A DNA stretch of 8,154 bases from Vulcanimicrobiota bacterium (GCA_003133185.1 PKWF01000272.1:9372-17525); one strand, 5' to 3'. Positions 1-6,005 are shown, counted from the stretch's first letter. Notes: a model not told the origin generated them from the sequence alone. Numbers and translations: made by a program.

Positions 1-228
1 TTGCCGGTCAATCGCGAGCAGTTGCTCGTTGCAGGGCGCTGCATCTCCACGACGCACGAAGCGCTGGCCTCGACGCGCTTGACGCCAACGGTGATGACGC
101 TCGGACAGGCCGCGGGAACGGCGGCGGCGCTGGCTTGCGCGCGCGACCTGCGGGTGGCCGATATCGATACGAACGAACTGCGAGCGCAGCTCGTCGCCGA
201 CGGCGTGGACTTGCGCCGAAGCGCATGA
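1..228 (+). CDS. FAD-dependent oxidoreductase, C-terminal fragment
   Basis: This is the last 75 codons of a gene that begins before the window; the frame is open at base 1 and ends at TGA 226-228. The stretch GRCISTTHEA, followed by the segment around MTLGQAAGTAAALA, is the C-terminal signature of the FAD-dependent oxidoreductase family with a GidA/succinate-dehydrogenase-like Rossmann fold (Pfam FAD_oxidored, PF12831). In that family this part closes over the FAD, and the GQAAGTAA helix contacts the cofactor. The substrate cannot be told from this fragment. The stop overlaps the next gene's ATG (ATGA), so it is translationally coupled to a small HExxH protein, a sugar kinase and NanE. That context suggests oxidation of a sugar or amino-sugar derivative, but this is inference. 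The apparent TTG at base 1 is most likely an internal leucine codon. Confidence 0.8.
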   Translation: MPVNREQLLVAGRCISTTHEALASTRLTPTVMTLGQAAGTAAALACARDLRVADIDTNELRAQLVADGVDLRRSA

Positions 229-506
229 ACGCCGTGTTTGAATTGTGCAGGGCGTATGGCGTGAGCGTTCGCTTCGCCGAACTGGGCGACTGGGGTAAGG
301 ACGAACTTCGTGCGGAGTACGATCCGGCGGGGCAGGAAATACGGATCCACGTCCGGTTGGAAGCGGATCTCGTAGCACGGGCTATCGGTCACGAGCTCTA
401 CCACCATCGCGAAGCAATCGGCGAGGTAGCCGTGCTTGGCAACAAGCGCACACGGGAAGCTGCCGCGGATGCGTACGCGGCGCAGCTTGCGGAAGATTCG
501 ACGTGA
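225..506 (+). CDS. Small HExxH protein, ImmA/IrrE-like minimal metallopeptidase
   Basis: This 93-residue protein carries HELYH at residues 56-60, a zinc-metallopeptidase HExxH motif, inside a predicted helix (AIGHELYHHRE). Eighteen residues later comes REAAADAYAAQL with E78, matching the place and pattern of the third zinc ligand in ImmA/IrrE (COG2856) peptidases, where the ligand lies in an ExxA(N/D)xFAxxL helix. The strand before HExxH (EIRIHVRLE) also fits that fold. It is much shorter than usual IrrE/ImmA proteins and has no HTH or DNA-binding domain, membrane segment or signal peptide, so it should be cytoplasmic. The ATG at 225 overlaps the previous stop (ATGA), and the stop overlaps the next GTG (GTGA), so it sits firmly inside the operon. 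The frame is open further upstream, but that part is an Arg/Ala-rich shadow of the oxidoreductase gene. No substrate or partner can be inferred. The family call is moderately sure; peptidase activity is unproven. Confidence 0.7.
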   Translation: MNAVFELCRAYGVSVRFAELGDWGKDELRAEYDPAGQEIRIHVRLEADLVARAIGHELYHHREAIGEVAVLGNKRTREAAADAYAAQLAEDST

Positions 507-1414
507 GCACGCTGGTTGCCGGAATCGACGGAGGTCAAAGCTCGACCGTCGCGCTTATCGCGGATGAGCGCGGGCAAATCCTTTCACGCGGCACGTCGGG
601 CCCCGCCGACGAAATCGGCGCCGACTCGAATTCCACGCGTCTTCGCGACGCGTTACGAGAAGCACTCGCCGACGCGTGCCGGCGCGCAGGGTTTCCCGTT
701 GAAAGCGATTTCGCAGCGATCGTCGCCGGCGTTAGTGGCTATGAAGGACGCGTCTACGGTGCGATGCCGAAGATGCCGACCCAACGTTTTATTCTGATGC
801 ACGACGCGCCGGTGGCGCATGCGGGCGCGCTAGGCGGAAGGCCGGGCGTCGTCGTGATTGCGGGTACGGGGTCGGTCGTCTACGCGCGTGACGAGAATGG
901 TCTCTCCCAGACGCTCGGTGGATGGGGCTTTCTCTTCGGCGACGAGGGAAGCGCGTTTAGCATTGCTCGCGATGCGCTCGCACTCGTGATGGCCGCCCAG
1001 GACGACGGGGACAGCTCTCTCCGCGAAGAAATGCGCGCGGCCTGCGATTTCTTTGCAAAGGACTCGCTTCACCACGTTGCACGCGCATTTTATGCCGGCG
1101 AACTAACCCGCGAGCGGCTCGCCGCCTTTACGCCGGCCGCAATTCGATTCGCGCGCTTCCGCAAAATTGCCGAGGAAGGGGCCGACCGGCTTGCGGCGCT
1201 CGCGCATCGCGTGCTGGCTGCAATGAAAGAGCCCCGAGCGGCATTAGCCGGCGGACTCTTCGCCGACGCGGGCTTTTACGAGCGCGTCAGGGGCGGCATT
1301 CTCGCCGCCATACCGGGCGCCGAAGTCGGGCGCGCGAAGTACGAGCCCGCCGCGGGAGCGCTACTGCTGGCCTACCGCGAGCTGGGGCTGCCGATTCCGG
1401 AGTTCCAGCGATGA
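503..1414 (+). CDS. BadF/BadG/BcrA/BcrD-family ATPase, N-acetylhexosamine kinase-like
   Basis: This 303-residue cytoplasmic kinase has the ASKHA/actin-like fold. The phosphate-1 loop is GIDGGQSST at residues 7-15, an aspartate in the catalytic position is D101 (MHDAPVAHAG), the second phosphate loop is AGTGS at 120-124, and GGWGFLFGDEGS lies at 139-150. The last motif is typical of the N-acetylglucosamine kinase branch of BadF/BadG (PF01869) rather than the benzoyl-CoA reductase activators, which carry Fe-S cysteines not evident here. The likely reaction is ATP-dependent 6-phosphorylation of an N-acetylated hexosamine. Since NanE follows directly, ManNAc or GlcNAc is the best guess, and this protein would take the place that a ROK-family NanK holds in other bacteria. 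It starts at GTG 503 in a GTGA overlap with the previous stop, with GGAAG at 491-495 as ribosome site. Length is normal for the family. The family is certain; the exact sugar is not. Confidence 0.88.
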   Translation: MSTLVAGIDGGQSSTVALIADERGQILSRGTSGPADEIGADSNSTRLRDALREALADACRRAGFPVESDFAAIVAGVSGYEGRVYGAMPKMPTQRFILMHDAPVAHAGALGGRPGVVVIAGTGSVVYARDENGLSQTLGGWGFLFGDEGSAFSIARDALALVMAAQDDGDSSLREEMRAACDFFAKDSLHHVARAFYAGELTRERLAAFTPAAIRFARFRKIAEEGADRLAALAHRVLAAMKEPRAALAGGLFADAGFYERVRGGILAAIPGAEVGRAKYEPAAGALLLAYRELGLPIPEFQR

Positions 1415-2088
1415 AAGTGCTCGAAGCGCTGCGCGGCGGGCTGATCGTTTCCGTGCAGGCTTGGCGTGGCTCTGCTCTCGACGATCCGCAAGTCATCGCG
1501 GCAATGGCGGGAGCCGCGCAAGACGGAGGAGCCGTTGCCGTCCGCATTGAGGGCGTCGAGAATCTGCTCGCCGTGCGCCGGCGCATCGCCTTGCCGATCG
1601 TGGGGTTAGTCAAACGCGAGTATCCCGGATTCGAGACCTACATTTCTCCAACGCTTGCGGAGGTGGGATCGATCATCGGCGCCGGCGCTGAGATCGTGGC
1701 CTTCGACGCAACCGGTCGGCCGCGGCCGGACGGCAGCCTGCTCATCGACACGATTCGAGCGGTCCACGCAGCGGGCCGGCTAGCAATGGCGGATTGCTCT
1801 ACTTCAGAAGACGCGGCAGCGGCGAGCGCGGCCGGTGCCGACATCTTAGCGACGACGCTCTGCGGTTATACGGCGTCGACGAAGAACCACGCACTTCCCG
1901 CGCTCGATCTGGTTGCCGAGCTTTCGCAAATGGGTAAGTTCGGCGTATGCGAGGGCGGGGTTCGCATGCCGACGGACGTGAGGGCCGCGCTCGATGCCGG
2001 AGCCGATGCCGTCGTCGTCGGAACCGCCATCACCAACGTGGACTGGCTAGTTCGGGAGTTTGCAGGGGCTGCCGACAGGGGCTCTTAA
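1411..2088 (+). CDS. nanE: N-acetylmannosamine-6-phosphate 2-epimerase NanE
   Basis: NanE interconverts ManNAc-6-P and GlcNAc-6-P in the cytoplasm, the step that brings sialic acid or ManNAc carbon into the GlcNAc pathway. The 225-residue TIM barrel shows the family marks in order: GGLIVSVQA (9-17), GGAVAVRIEGVE (39-50), VGLVKREYP with catalytic-type lysine K68 (64-72), FDATGRPRPDG (98-108), MADCST (126-131), TTLCGYTASTKN (148-159), CEGGVRMPTDV with E181 in the catalytic acid/base position (180-190), and the phosphate-binding VVVGTAIT near the C-terminus. Length is normal. The ATG at 1411 overlaps the kinase stop (ATGA) and has GGAG at 1399-1402. It is the last gene of the operon. No sialate lyase, deaminase or transporter is in view, so the original substrate (sialic acid, ManNAc or recycled wall sugar) remains open. 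Confidence 0.95.
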   Translation: MKVLEALRGGLIVSVQAWRGSALDDPQVIAAMAGAAQDGGAVAVRIEGVENLLAVRRRIALPIVGLVKREYPGFETYISPTLAEVGSIIGAGAEIVAFDATGRPRPDGSLLIDTIRAVHAAGRLAMADCSTSEDAAAASAAGADILATTLCGYTASTKNHALPALDLVAELSQMGKFGVCEGGVRMPTDVRAALDAGADAVVVGTAITNVDWLVREFAGAADRGS

Positions 2089-2126
2089 CAGCCCGTTTAG
2101 TCGGTGCGATTCGCGTGCGGAGCGCC

Positions 2127-2132
2127 TATATT
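2127..2132 (+). promoter_or_regulatory. Possible -10 element upstream of coxB
   Basis: TATATT stands out as an AT-rich hexamer in the 64-base gap (2089-2152) between nanE and coxB and fits a sigma-70-type -10 box. No convincing -35 box is seen 16-18 bases upstream (only TGCGAT at 2105-2110). The implied transcript would begin close to the ribosome site, giving a very short leader. No clear terminator hairpin is seen after nanE, so read-through from the upstream operon is also possible. Confidence 0.28.
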
Positions 2133-2138
2133 AGGCTG

Positions 2139-2144
2139 AGGGAG
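2139..2144 (+). promoter_or_regulatory. Ribosome binding site deciding the coxB TTG start
   Basis: AGGGAG lies eight bases before TTG 2153. An in-frame TAG at 2132-2134 rules out any start further upstream, and no later start keeps the first membrane helix intact, so this purine-rich site supports the unusual TTG start codon. Confidence 0.6.
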
Positions 2145-2152
2145 AGCATTCT

Positions 2153-3247
2153 TTGGTAGAGAGAACAGCGCAACCGGCCCGGCTCGGTCGCGGATTCTGG
2201 GTGGTCACTGCGGTTCTGGCGGTACTGGCGGTCGCCGCGATCGTCTTTTGTTACACCTTTCCGCTGGAGCGTTACCTGCCCGCAGCAATCGTAACCGCGC
2301 GGCAGGTCGACGAGCTCATTCGCTTCATGTCGGCGACGGGCAGCGCGCTCTACATCTTCGTCGCAGGTTATTTGGTCTATTTCGCGATCGCCTTCCGCGC
2401 CAAGGCGTCGGACGCACCCGACGCGATCGGCGTGCAAATCCACGATAACCGCAAGCTCGAGTTTTGGTGGACGGTTATCCCGCTGCTCTTCGTGCTCGTG
2501 CTCTCGATCGTGAGCGTCCGAATCTGGTACGAGATCCTGCTGGAGCCCGAGAATGGCCTCGTCGTCGAGGCGATCGGCCATCAGTTCTACTTCTCGTTTC
2601 GCTACCCGCAGATCAACGGCGAGGTTACCGATGAAATGCACGTCCCATTGAACGTGCCGGTGACGCTCAACCTCACGTCGGCCGACGTGATCCACGGATT
2701 CTGGGTGCCGGCGATGCGGCTCAAGAACGATACGGTTCCGGGTTTAGTCACGACGATCCGGTTCACGCCGCGGCTCGCGGGGCGATATCCGATCATCTGC
2801 ACGCAGTTCTGCGGCGTCGAGCACAGTGAGATGGACAAGCAGGTCTTGGTGATCGAGGATAAGGCTTCGTTCGACCGTTGGTACAAAGGCTGGCAGCAAA
2901 AGAACGCTCGCGTGAGCAACGCGTTGCCGGGTGCGAGCGGACAAGCGATCTCGCTTCAGGGAGGCGACGCGGCGGCCGGCAAGGCGCTCTTCAGTCAAAA
3001 GTGCACGGCCTGCCACAAGCTCGCTCCGTTCAACCAAACGCTCGTGGGCCCGGGCCTCGAGGCCGTGCTGCACGATCCGGCTCACCCGGACTTGGTCAAC
3101 GGTAAGGCGGCGAATCCCGCGGACGTCGCGTCGATCTTGGAGAACGGTTACACCGGCAGCATGGGTGCGATGCCCAGCGCGAGCTCCAACGGCCTCTCTC
3201 CACAGGACATCGCAAATCTCGTGGCATTTCTCAACACACTAAAATGA
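2153..3247 (+). CDS. coxB: Cytochrome c oxidase subunit II (CuA) with fused cytochrome c domain
   Basis: Subunit II of a caa3-type oxidase (also called CtaC), 364 residues. It accepts electrons at an extracytoplasmic CuA centre and passes them to heme a in subunit I. Hydrophobic helices lie near residues 16-36, 60-81 and 106-127; the first may be an uncleaved signal-type anchor. The preceding residues of C33 do not fit a lipobox. The cupredoxin domain (about 134-236) has all side-chain CuA ligands: H181, C216, C220, H224 and M227, in CTQFCGVEHSEM. Q218 stands where most aa3 enzymes have Glu. The usual QWYW motif reads QFYF (144-147). After a polar linker (about 245-270) comes a class I cytochrome c domain with CTACH at 284-288 and a likely axial Met at M340 (M337 is possible). 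The fused heme domain means electrons come from a c-type cytochrome chain, not directly from quinol. It starts at TTG. coxA follows after 16 bases. Confidence 0.95.
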   Translation: MVERTAQPARLGRGFWVVTAVLAVLAVAAIVFCYTFPLERYLPAAIVTARQVDELIRFMSATGSALYIFVAGYLVYFAIAFRAKASDAPDAIGVQIHDNRKLEFWWTVIPLLFVLVLSIVSVRIWYEILLEPENGLVVEAIGHQFYFSFRYPQINGEVTDEMHVPLNVPVTLNLTSADVIHGFWVPAMRLKNDTVPGLVTTIRFTPRLAGRYPIICTQFCGVEHSEMDKQVLVIEDKASFDRWYKGWQQKNARVSNALPGASGQAISLQGGDAAAGKALFSQKCTACHKLAPFNQTLVGPGLEAVLHDPAHPDLVNGKAANPADVASILENGYTGSMGAMPSASSNGLSPQDIANLVAFLNTLK

Positions 3248-3263
3248 GATATTTGAAAGCAGT

Positions 3264-4940
3264 ATGGCAGTAGCAGCGGTTCACTCGGGCGGTATCGCCG
3301 AACATATTCACCCCGAACCTCAAGGGTTCGTCCGGCGGTACGTCTTTTCGCTCGATCACAAGATCATCGGCATCCAGTACATCATCACCGCCTTCGTCTT
3401 CTTCATGCTCTCGGGCTTGCTGGCCGAGGCCATCCGAACGCAGCTGCTCAACCCCAACGGCGGCTTCGTCGCGCCCGGCACGTACAACGAGGTCTACAGC
3501 GTACACGGCAGTGCGATGGTATGGCTTGTGATCATTCCGCTTCTTACCGGCGGCTTTGGCAACTTGGTCTTTCCGCTGCAGATCGGTGCCCGCGACGTTG
3601 CGTTTCCCTGGCTCAACATGCTCAGCTTCTGGATCTTTCCGGTCGCCGGCTTGATGCTGTTTTCGTCGTTCCTCATGGGAGCGCCGACTGCGGGATGGAT
3701 GGAGTATCCGCCGATCTCGCTGCAGGGCGCGGCCGGGACCTCGATGTGGTGTGCCGCGATTTTCCTAGTCGGCGTGAGCTCGACGATTACGGGAATCAAC
3801 TTCGTCGTAACGATCTTGAAGATGCGCGCGCCGGGGATGACCTTCACTCGCATGCCGCTCTTCGTCTGGGGACAGTTTGCGACCGCGCCGCTGCTGATGA
3901 TCGCGACGACGGCGCTGGCCGCAGCGCTGGCGGCGCTCTTTATCGAGCGGCAGTTTGGCGTGCCGTTCTTCGACCCGACCAAAGGCGGCAGTCCGGTCAT
4001 GTGGCAACATATGTTCTGGTTCTATTCGCATCCGGCCGTGTACATCATGATCCTGCCTGCCTTCGGCATCATCTCCGAAGTGCTGCCGACCTTCGCACGC
4101 AAGCCGGTCTTCGGCTACAAGCTGATCGCATTCTCTTCGATGGCGATTGCGCTGCTCGGATTCATGGTTTGGGCCCACCACATGTTCACCTCGGGCCTCG
4201 CGCCCTTCTTGCAACTGCCCTTCATGATCCTCACCTACATCATCGGCGTGCCGACGGGGATCAAGATCTTCTCATGGACGGCGACGCTTTTCGGTGGAAA
4301 GATCCACTACTCGACTGCGATGCTCTTCGCGATCGGCTTTATCGGCCTCTTTACGATCGGCGGAATAACCGGAATCTTCCTCGCTGCGATTCCGTTCGAC
4401 TTGCACGTGCACGGGACGTATTTCATCGTCGCGCACCTGCATTACGTGCTCGTTGGAGGAAGTCTCATGGGCGTCTTTGCCGGCATGTACTACTGGTTCC
4501 CCAAGATGTCGGGCCGGCTGCTCAACGAAACGCTCGGCAAGATTCACTTCTGGCTCTTTTTCATCGGCTTCAACTGCACGTTTCTTCCGATGCATTGGCT
4601 GGGCATGCTCGGGATGCCGCGCGAGGTGGCTACCTACGATCCGCAGTTCACGTTCTGGAACCGCTTCGAGTCGGTCGCGTCCTACCTGATGACGTTTGCG
4701 ATCCTGATCTTCTTCGTCAACGTTCTCTGGAGCATCCGTAACGGCCGGCGGTCGGGGCCCAATCCGTGGGGAGCGCGGACGCTGGAGTGGCAAATTCCAT
4801 CGCCGCCGCACTACTATAACTTCAAACACATCCCGACGGTCTACGGTCTGCCGTACGATTTCAGCCAGCCGCTTCCATACAAAGGGCTGGAAGAAGAGCT
4901 CACCGATTCGCCGCCGCCGGTCGCGGCGGGGGTCCACTGA
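3264..4940 (+). CDS. coxA: Cytochrome c oxidase subunit I, A2-type heme-copper oxidase
   Basis: This is the catalytic subunit (CtaD) that reduces O2 to water at the heme a3-CuB centre and pumps protons; 558 residues, with about 12 membrane helices. Ligands seen: H81 and H393 for heme a, H391 for heme a3, and H256, H305 and H306 for CuB, with Y260 as the cross-linked tyrosine. Proton paths: D111 at the D-channel mouth with N100 and N118, and K334 in GVPTGIKIFSW for the K-channel. The helix VI motif is FYSHPAVY (253-260): the glutamate of HPEVY is Ala258 and the preceding YS pair is present, which defines the A2 subfamily. Two further departures are HGTYF (383-387), where HDTYF is usual, and GMPRE (450-454), where GMPRR is usual. 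The C-terminus has the standard TLEWQIPSPP segment. The ATG at 3264 has only a weak GAAAG ribosome site. The stop overlaps the coxC start by one base (TGATG). Confidence 0.97.
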   Translation: MAVAAVHSGGIAEHIHPEPQGFVRRYVFSLDHKIIGIQYIITAFVFFMLSGLLAEAIRTQLLNPNGGFVAPGTYNEVYSVHGSAMVWLVIIPLLTGGFGNLVFPLQIGARDVAFPWLNMLSFWIFPVAGLMLFSSFLMGAPTAGWMEYPPISLQGAAGTSMWCAAIFLVGVSSTITGINFVVTILKMRAPGMTFTRMPLFVWGQFATAPLLMIATTALAAALAALFIERQFGVPFFDPTKGGSPVMWQHMFWFYSHPAVYIMILPAFGIISEVLPTFARKPVFGYKLIAFSSMAIALLGFMVWAHHMFTSGLAPFLQLPFMILTYIIGVPTGIKIFSWTATLFGGKIHYSTAMLFAIGFIGLFTIGGITGIFLAAIPFDLHVHGTYFIVAHLHYVLVGGSLMGVFAGMYYWFPKMSGRLLNETLGKIHFWLFFIGFNCTFLPMHWLGMLGMPREVATYDPQFTFWNRFESVASYLMTFAILIFFVNVLWSIRNGRRSGPNPWGARTLEWQIPSPPHYYNFKHIPTVYGLPYDFSQPLPYKGLEEELTDSPPPVAAGVH

Positions 4941-5554
4941 TGTCGGTCGCGGCAATCGGGGCCGACGCGCACGGCCACGTCGACCAGCTCTACGTCGAAA
5001 CGCGCGAGCTGCGCCTGCAAGGCTTCTTGCTCTTCCTGATCAGCGATTGCGTACTCTTCTCGTCCTTCATCTTCGCATATCTCTATCTGCGCAACAGCGG
5101 ACAGGGCTGGCCGCCGCCGGGAATCCAGCGTCTCGACGTGGCGTTTGCGGCCTGGAACTCCGTCGTGCTTTTCGGTTCCGGCGCGACGATGCATTACGCG
5201 CTCGAGAATTTCAAGCACGGGAACTTCATGAAATATATGCGGTTCCTGTTAGCGACGATCGTCTTAGGGGCGGGATTCCTCGGAGGCCAAGCCTACGAGT
5301 ACAACCATTTGATCTTCGGCGAGCACGTGACGTGGTGGGGAAGCGGGATCTTCGGCGCCTCGTTCTTCACGTTGACCGGCATGCACGGTCTGCACGTCTT
5401 TTTAGGCGTCTGCTACCTCACGGTGCTCGTGCTGCAGTCGGCGGCCGGCGTCTACACGAAAGGCAAGTTCTTTGGGATCACGGCGGGTACGCTCTACTGG
5501 CACTTCGTCGACGTGATCTGGGTAGTACTCTTCTCGATCTTCTACCTGATATGA
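4940..5554 (+). CDS. coxC: Cytochrome c oxidase subunit III
   Basis: Subunit III (CtaE), 204 residues, is an integral membrane subunit that stabilises subunit I during turnover and is linked to proton uptake at the D-channel. Five helices are predicted at about 27-50, 68-90, 101-119, 139-165 and 183-203, which is the short five-helix form lacking the first two helices of the seven-helix mitochondrial type. Family marks include QAYEYNHL with E120 (117-124), TGMHGLHVFLG (146-156), and YWHFVDVIWVVLF (186-198). It starts at ATG 4940 in a TGATG overlap with coxA and ends at TGA 5552-5554. The N-terminal segment (GADAHGHVDQLYVETRELRLQG) is hydrophilic and cytoplasmic. Confidence 0.95.
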   Translation: MSVAAIGADAHGHVDQLYVETRELRLQGFLLFLISDCVLFSSFIFAYLYLRNSGQGWPPPGIQRLDVAFAAWNSVVLFGSGATMHYALENFKHGNFMKYMRFLLATIVLGAGFLGGQAYEYNHLIFGEHVTWWGSGIFGASFFTLTGMHGLHVFLGVCYLTVLVLQSAAGVYTKGKFFGITAGTLYWHFVDVIWVVLFSIFYLI

Positions 5555-5564
5555 GGACCCTTAT

Positions 5565-5570
5565 GGAGGA
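5565..5570 (+). promoter_or_regulatory. Strong ribosome binding site for the 71-residue membrane protein
   Basis: GGAGGA sits nine bases before ATG 5580, the best Shine-Dalgarno match in the cox operon. It suggests that the first small protein is made efficiently, as expected of a stoichiometric subunit. Confidence 0.65.
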
Positions 5571-5579
5571 TACCAACTA

Positions 5580-5795
5580 ATGAACGCGCAGTTCGTCGAA
5601 CGGTTGGGAGCAGTGATCGCGGGCATCGCCGTCGCCGTGGTAGCCTTCTACGCGCTTTATAAAGACTGGCAGTCGACCGGAATCGAGAACCAGGTCTTTA
5701 AGCTCATGCTTGCCCTCCTCGGGCTCGGCGCGGTTCTCGCTCTGCTGGCGGGCCTCAACGTGATCGGCTTCACCCCTCCAAAAGGCGCGTACTGA
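5580..5795 (+). CDS. Small two-helix membrane protein of the cox operon
   Basis: An unrecognised protein of 71 residues with two predicted membrane helices (about 9-27 and 41-63) joined by a polar loop (KDWQSTGIENQ), and a short tail ending FTPPKGAY. No metal-binding motif is seen. Its position directly after subunit III, the strong ribosome site and the TGATG overlap with the next gene make an accessory oxidase subunit or assembly factor likely. It is shorter than the three-helix CtaF/CyoD-type subunit IV and shows no clear likeness to it, so I do not use that name. That it is a real gene is well supported; the role is inferred from context only. Confidence 0.75.
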   Translation: MNAQFVERLGAVIAGIAVAVVAFYALYKDWQSTGIENQVFKLMLALLGLGAVLALLAGLNVIGFTPPKGAY

Positions 5796-5992
5796 TGATC
5801 GTAAGCGACGACGAGTATCTCGACTTTAAGAGCGTCCCCGAGAGCAAGGGTATCCCACCCGCGCTCGTTCGCGTGGCCGCCGTCGGGTTGGTAATCATTT
5901 TCCTGATCGGTGCGTCGGTCTGTTTGATGTCGGGATTCGGGCACCACTGGCCGGCCGATACGACGTTGCGCGTTCCGCTCGACAACCCGTAG
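5795..5992 (+). CDS. Small single-helix membrane protein of the cox operon
   Basis: An unrecognised protein of 65 residues. An acidic hydrophilic N-terminus (MIVSDDEYLDFKSVPES) leads to one membrane helix at about 24-46 and a short C-terminal tail with GHHWPAD and a proline-bearing end. Its ATG overlaps the previous stop (TGATG), so it is coupled to the 71-residue protein and closes the cox operon. Single-helix small subunits are common in terminal oxidases, where they stabilise the core or help cofactor insertion, so this is probably one; the sequence does not say which. The His pair in the tail (H50, H51) is the only potential metal-binding feature, and it is weak. Confidence 0.72.
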   Translation: MIVSDDEYLDFKSVPESKGIPPALVRVAAVGLVIIFLIGASVCLMSGFGHHWPADTTLRVPLDNP

Positions 5993-6005
5993 CTAACACG
6001 ACGGT

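Noticed and set aside
135..224. Upstream extension of the small HExxH protein to 135
   Set aside because: It would overlap the conserved oxidoreductase tail by about 90 bases and adds only an Arg/Ala-rich stretch; the ATG at 225 makes the same ATGA overlap seen elsewhere in the operon.
2089..2126. Terminator after nanE
   Set aside because: No stem of useful length and no T-run is visible in this stretch.
3521..4741. Long + strand open frame (406 codons) inside coxA
   Set aside because: It lies fully within coxA in another frame, is rich in Arg, Asp, His and Leu without family motifs, and is the normal shadow of GC-rich codon use.
4272..4955. Open - strand frame (227 codons) opposite the end of coxA
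   Set aside because: Charged, motif-free translation antisense to strongly conserved coxA sequence, with no promoter or ribosome site evident.
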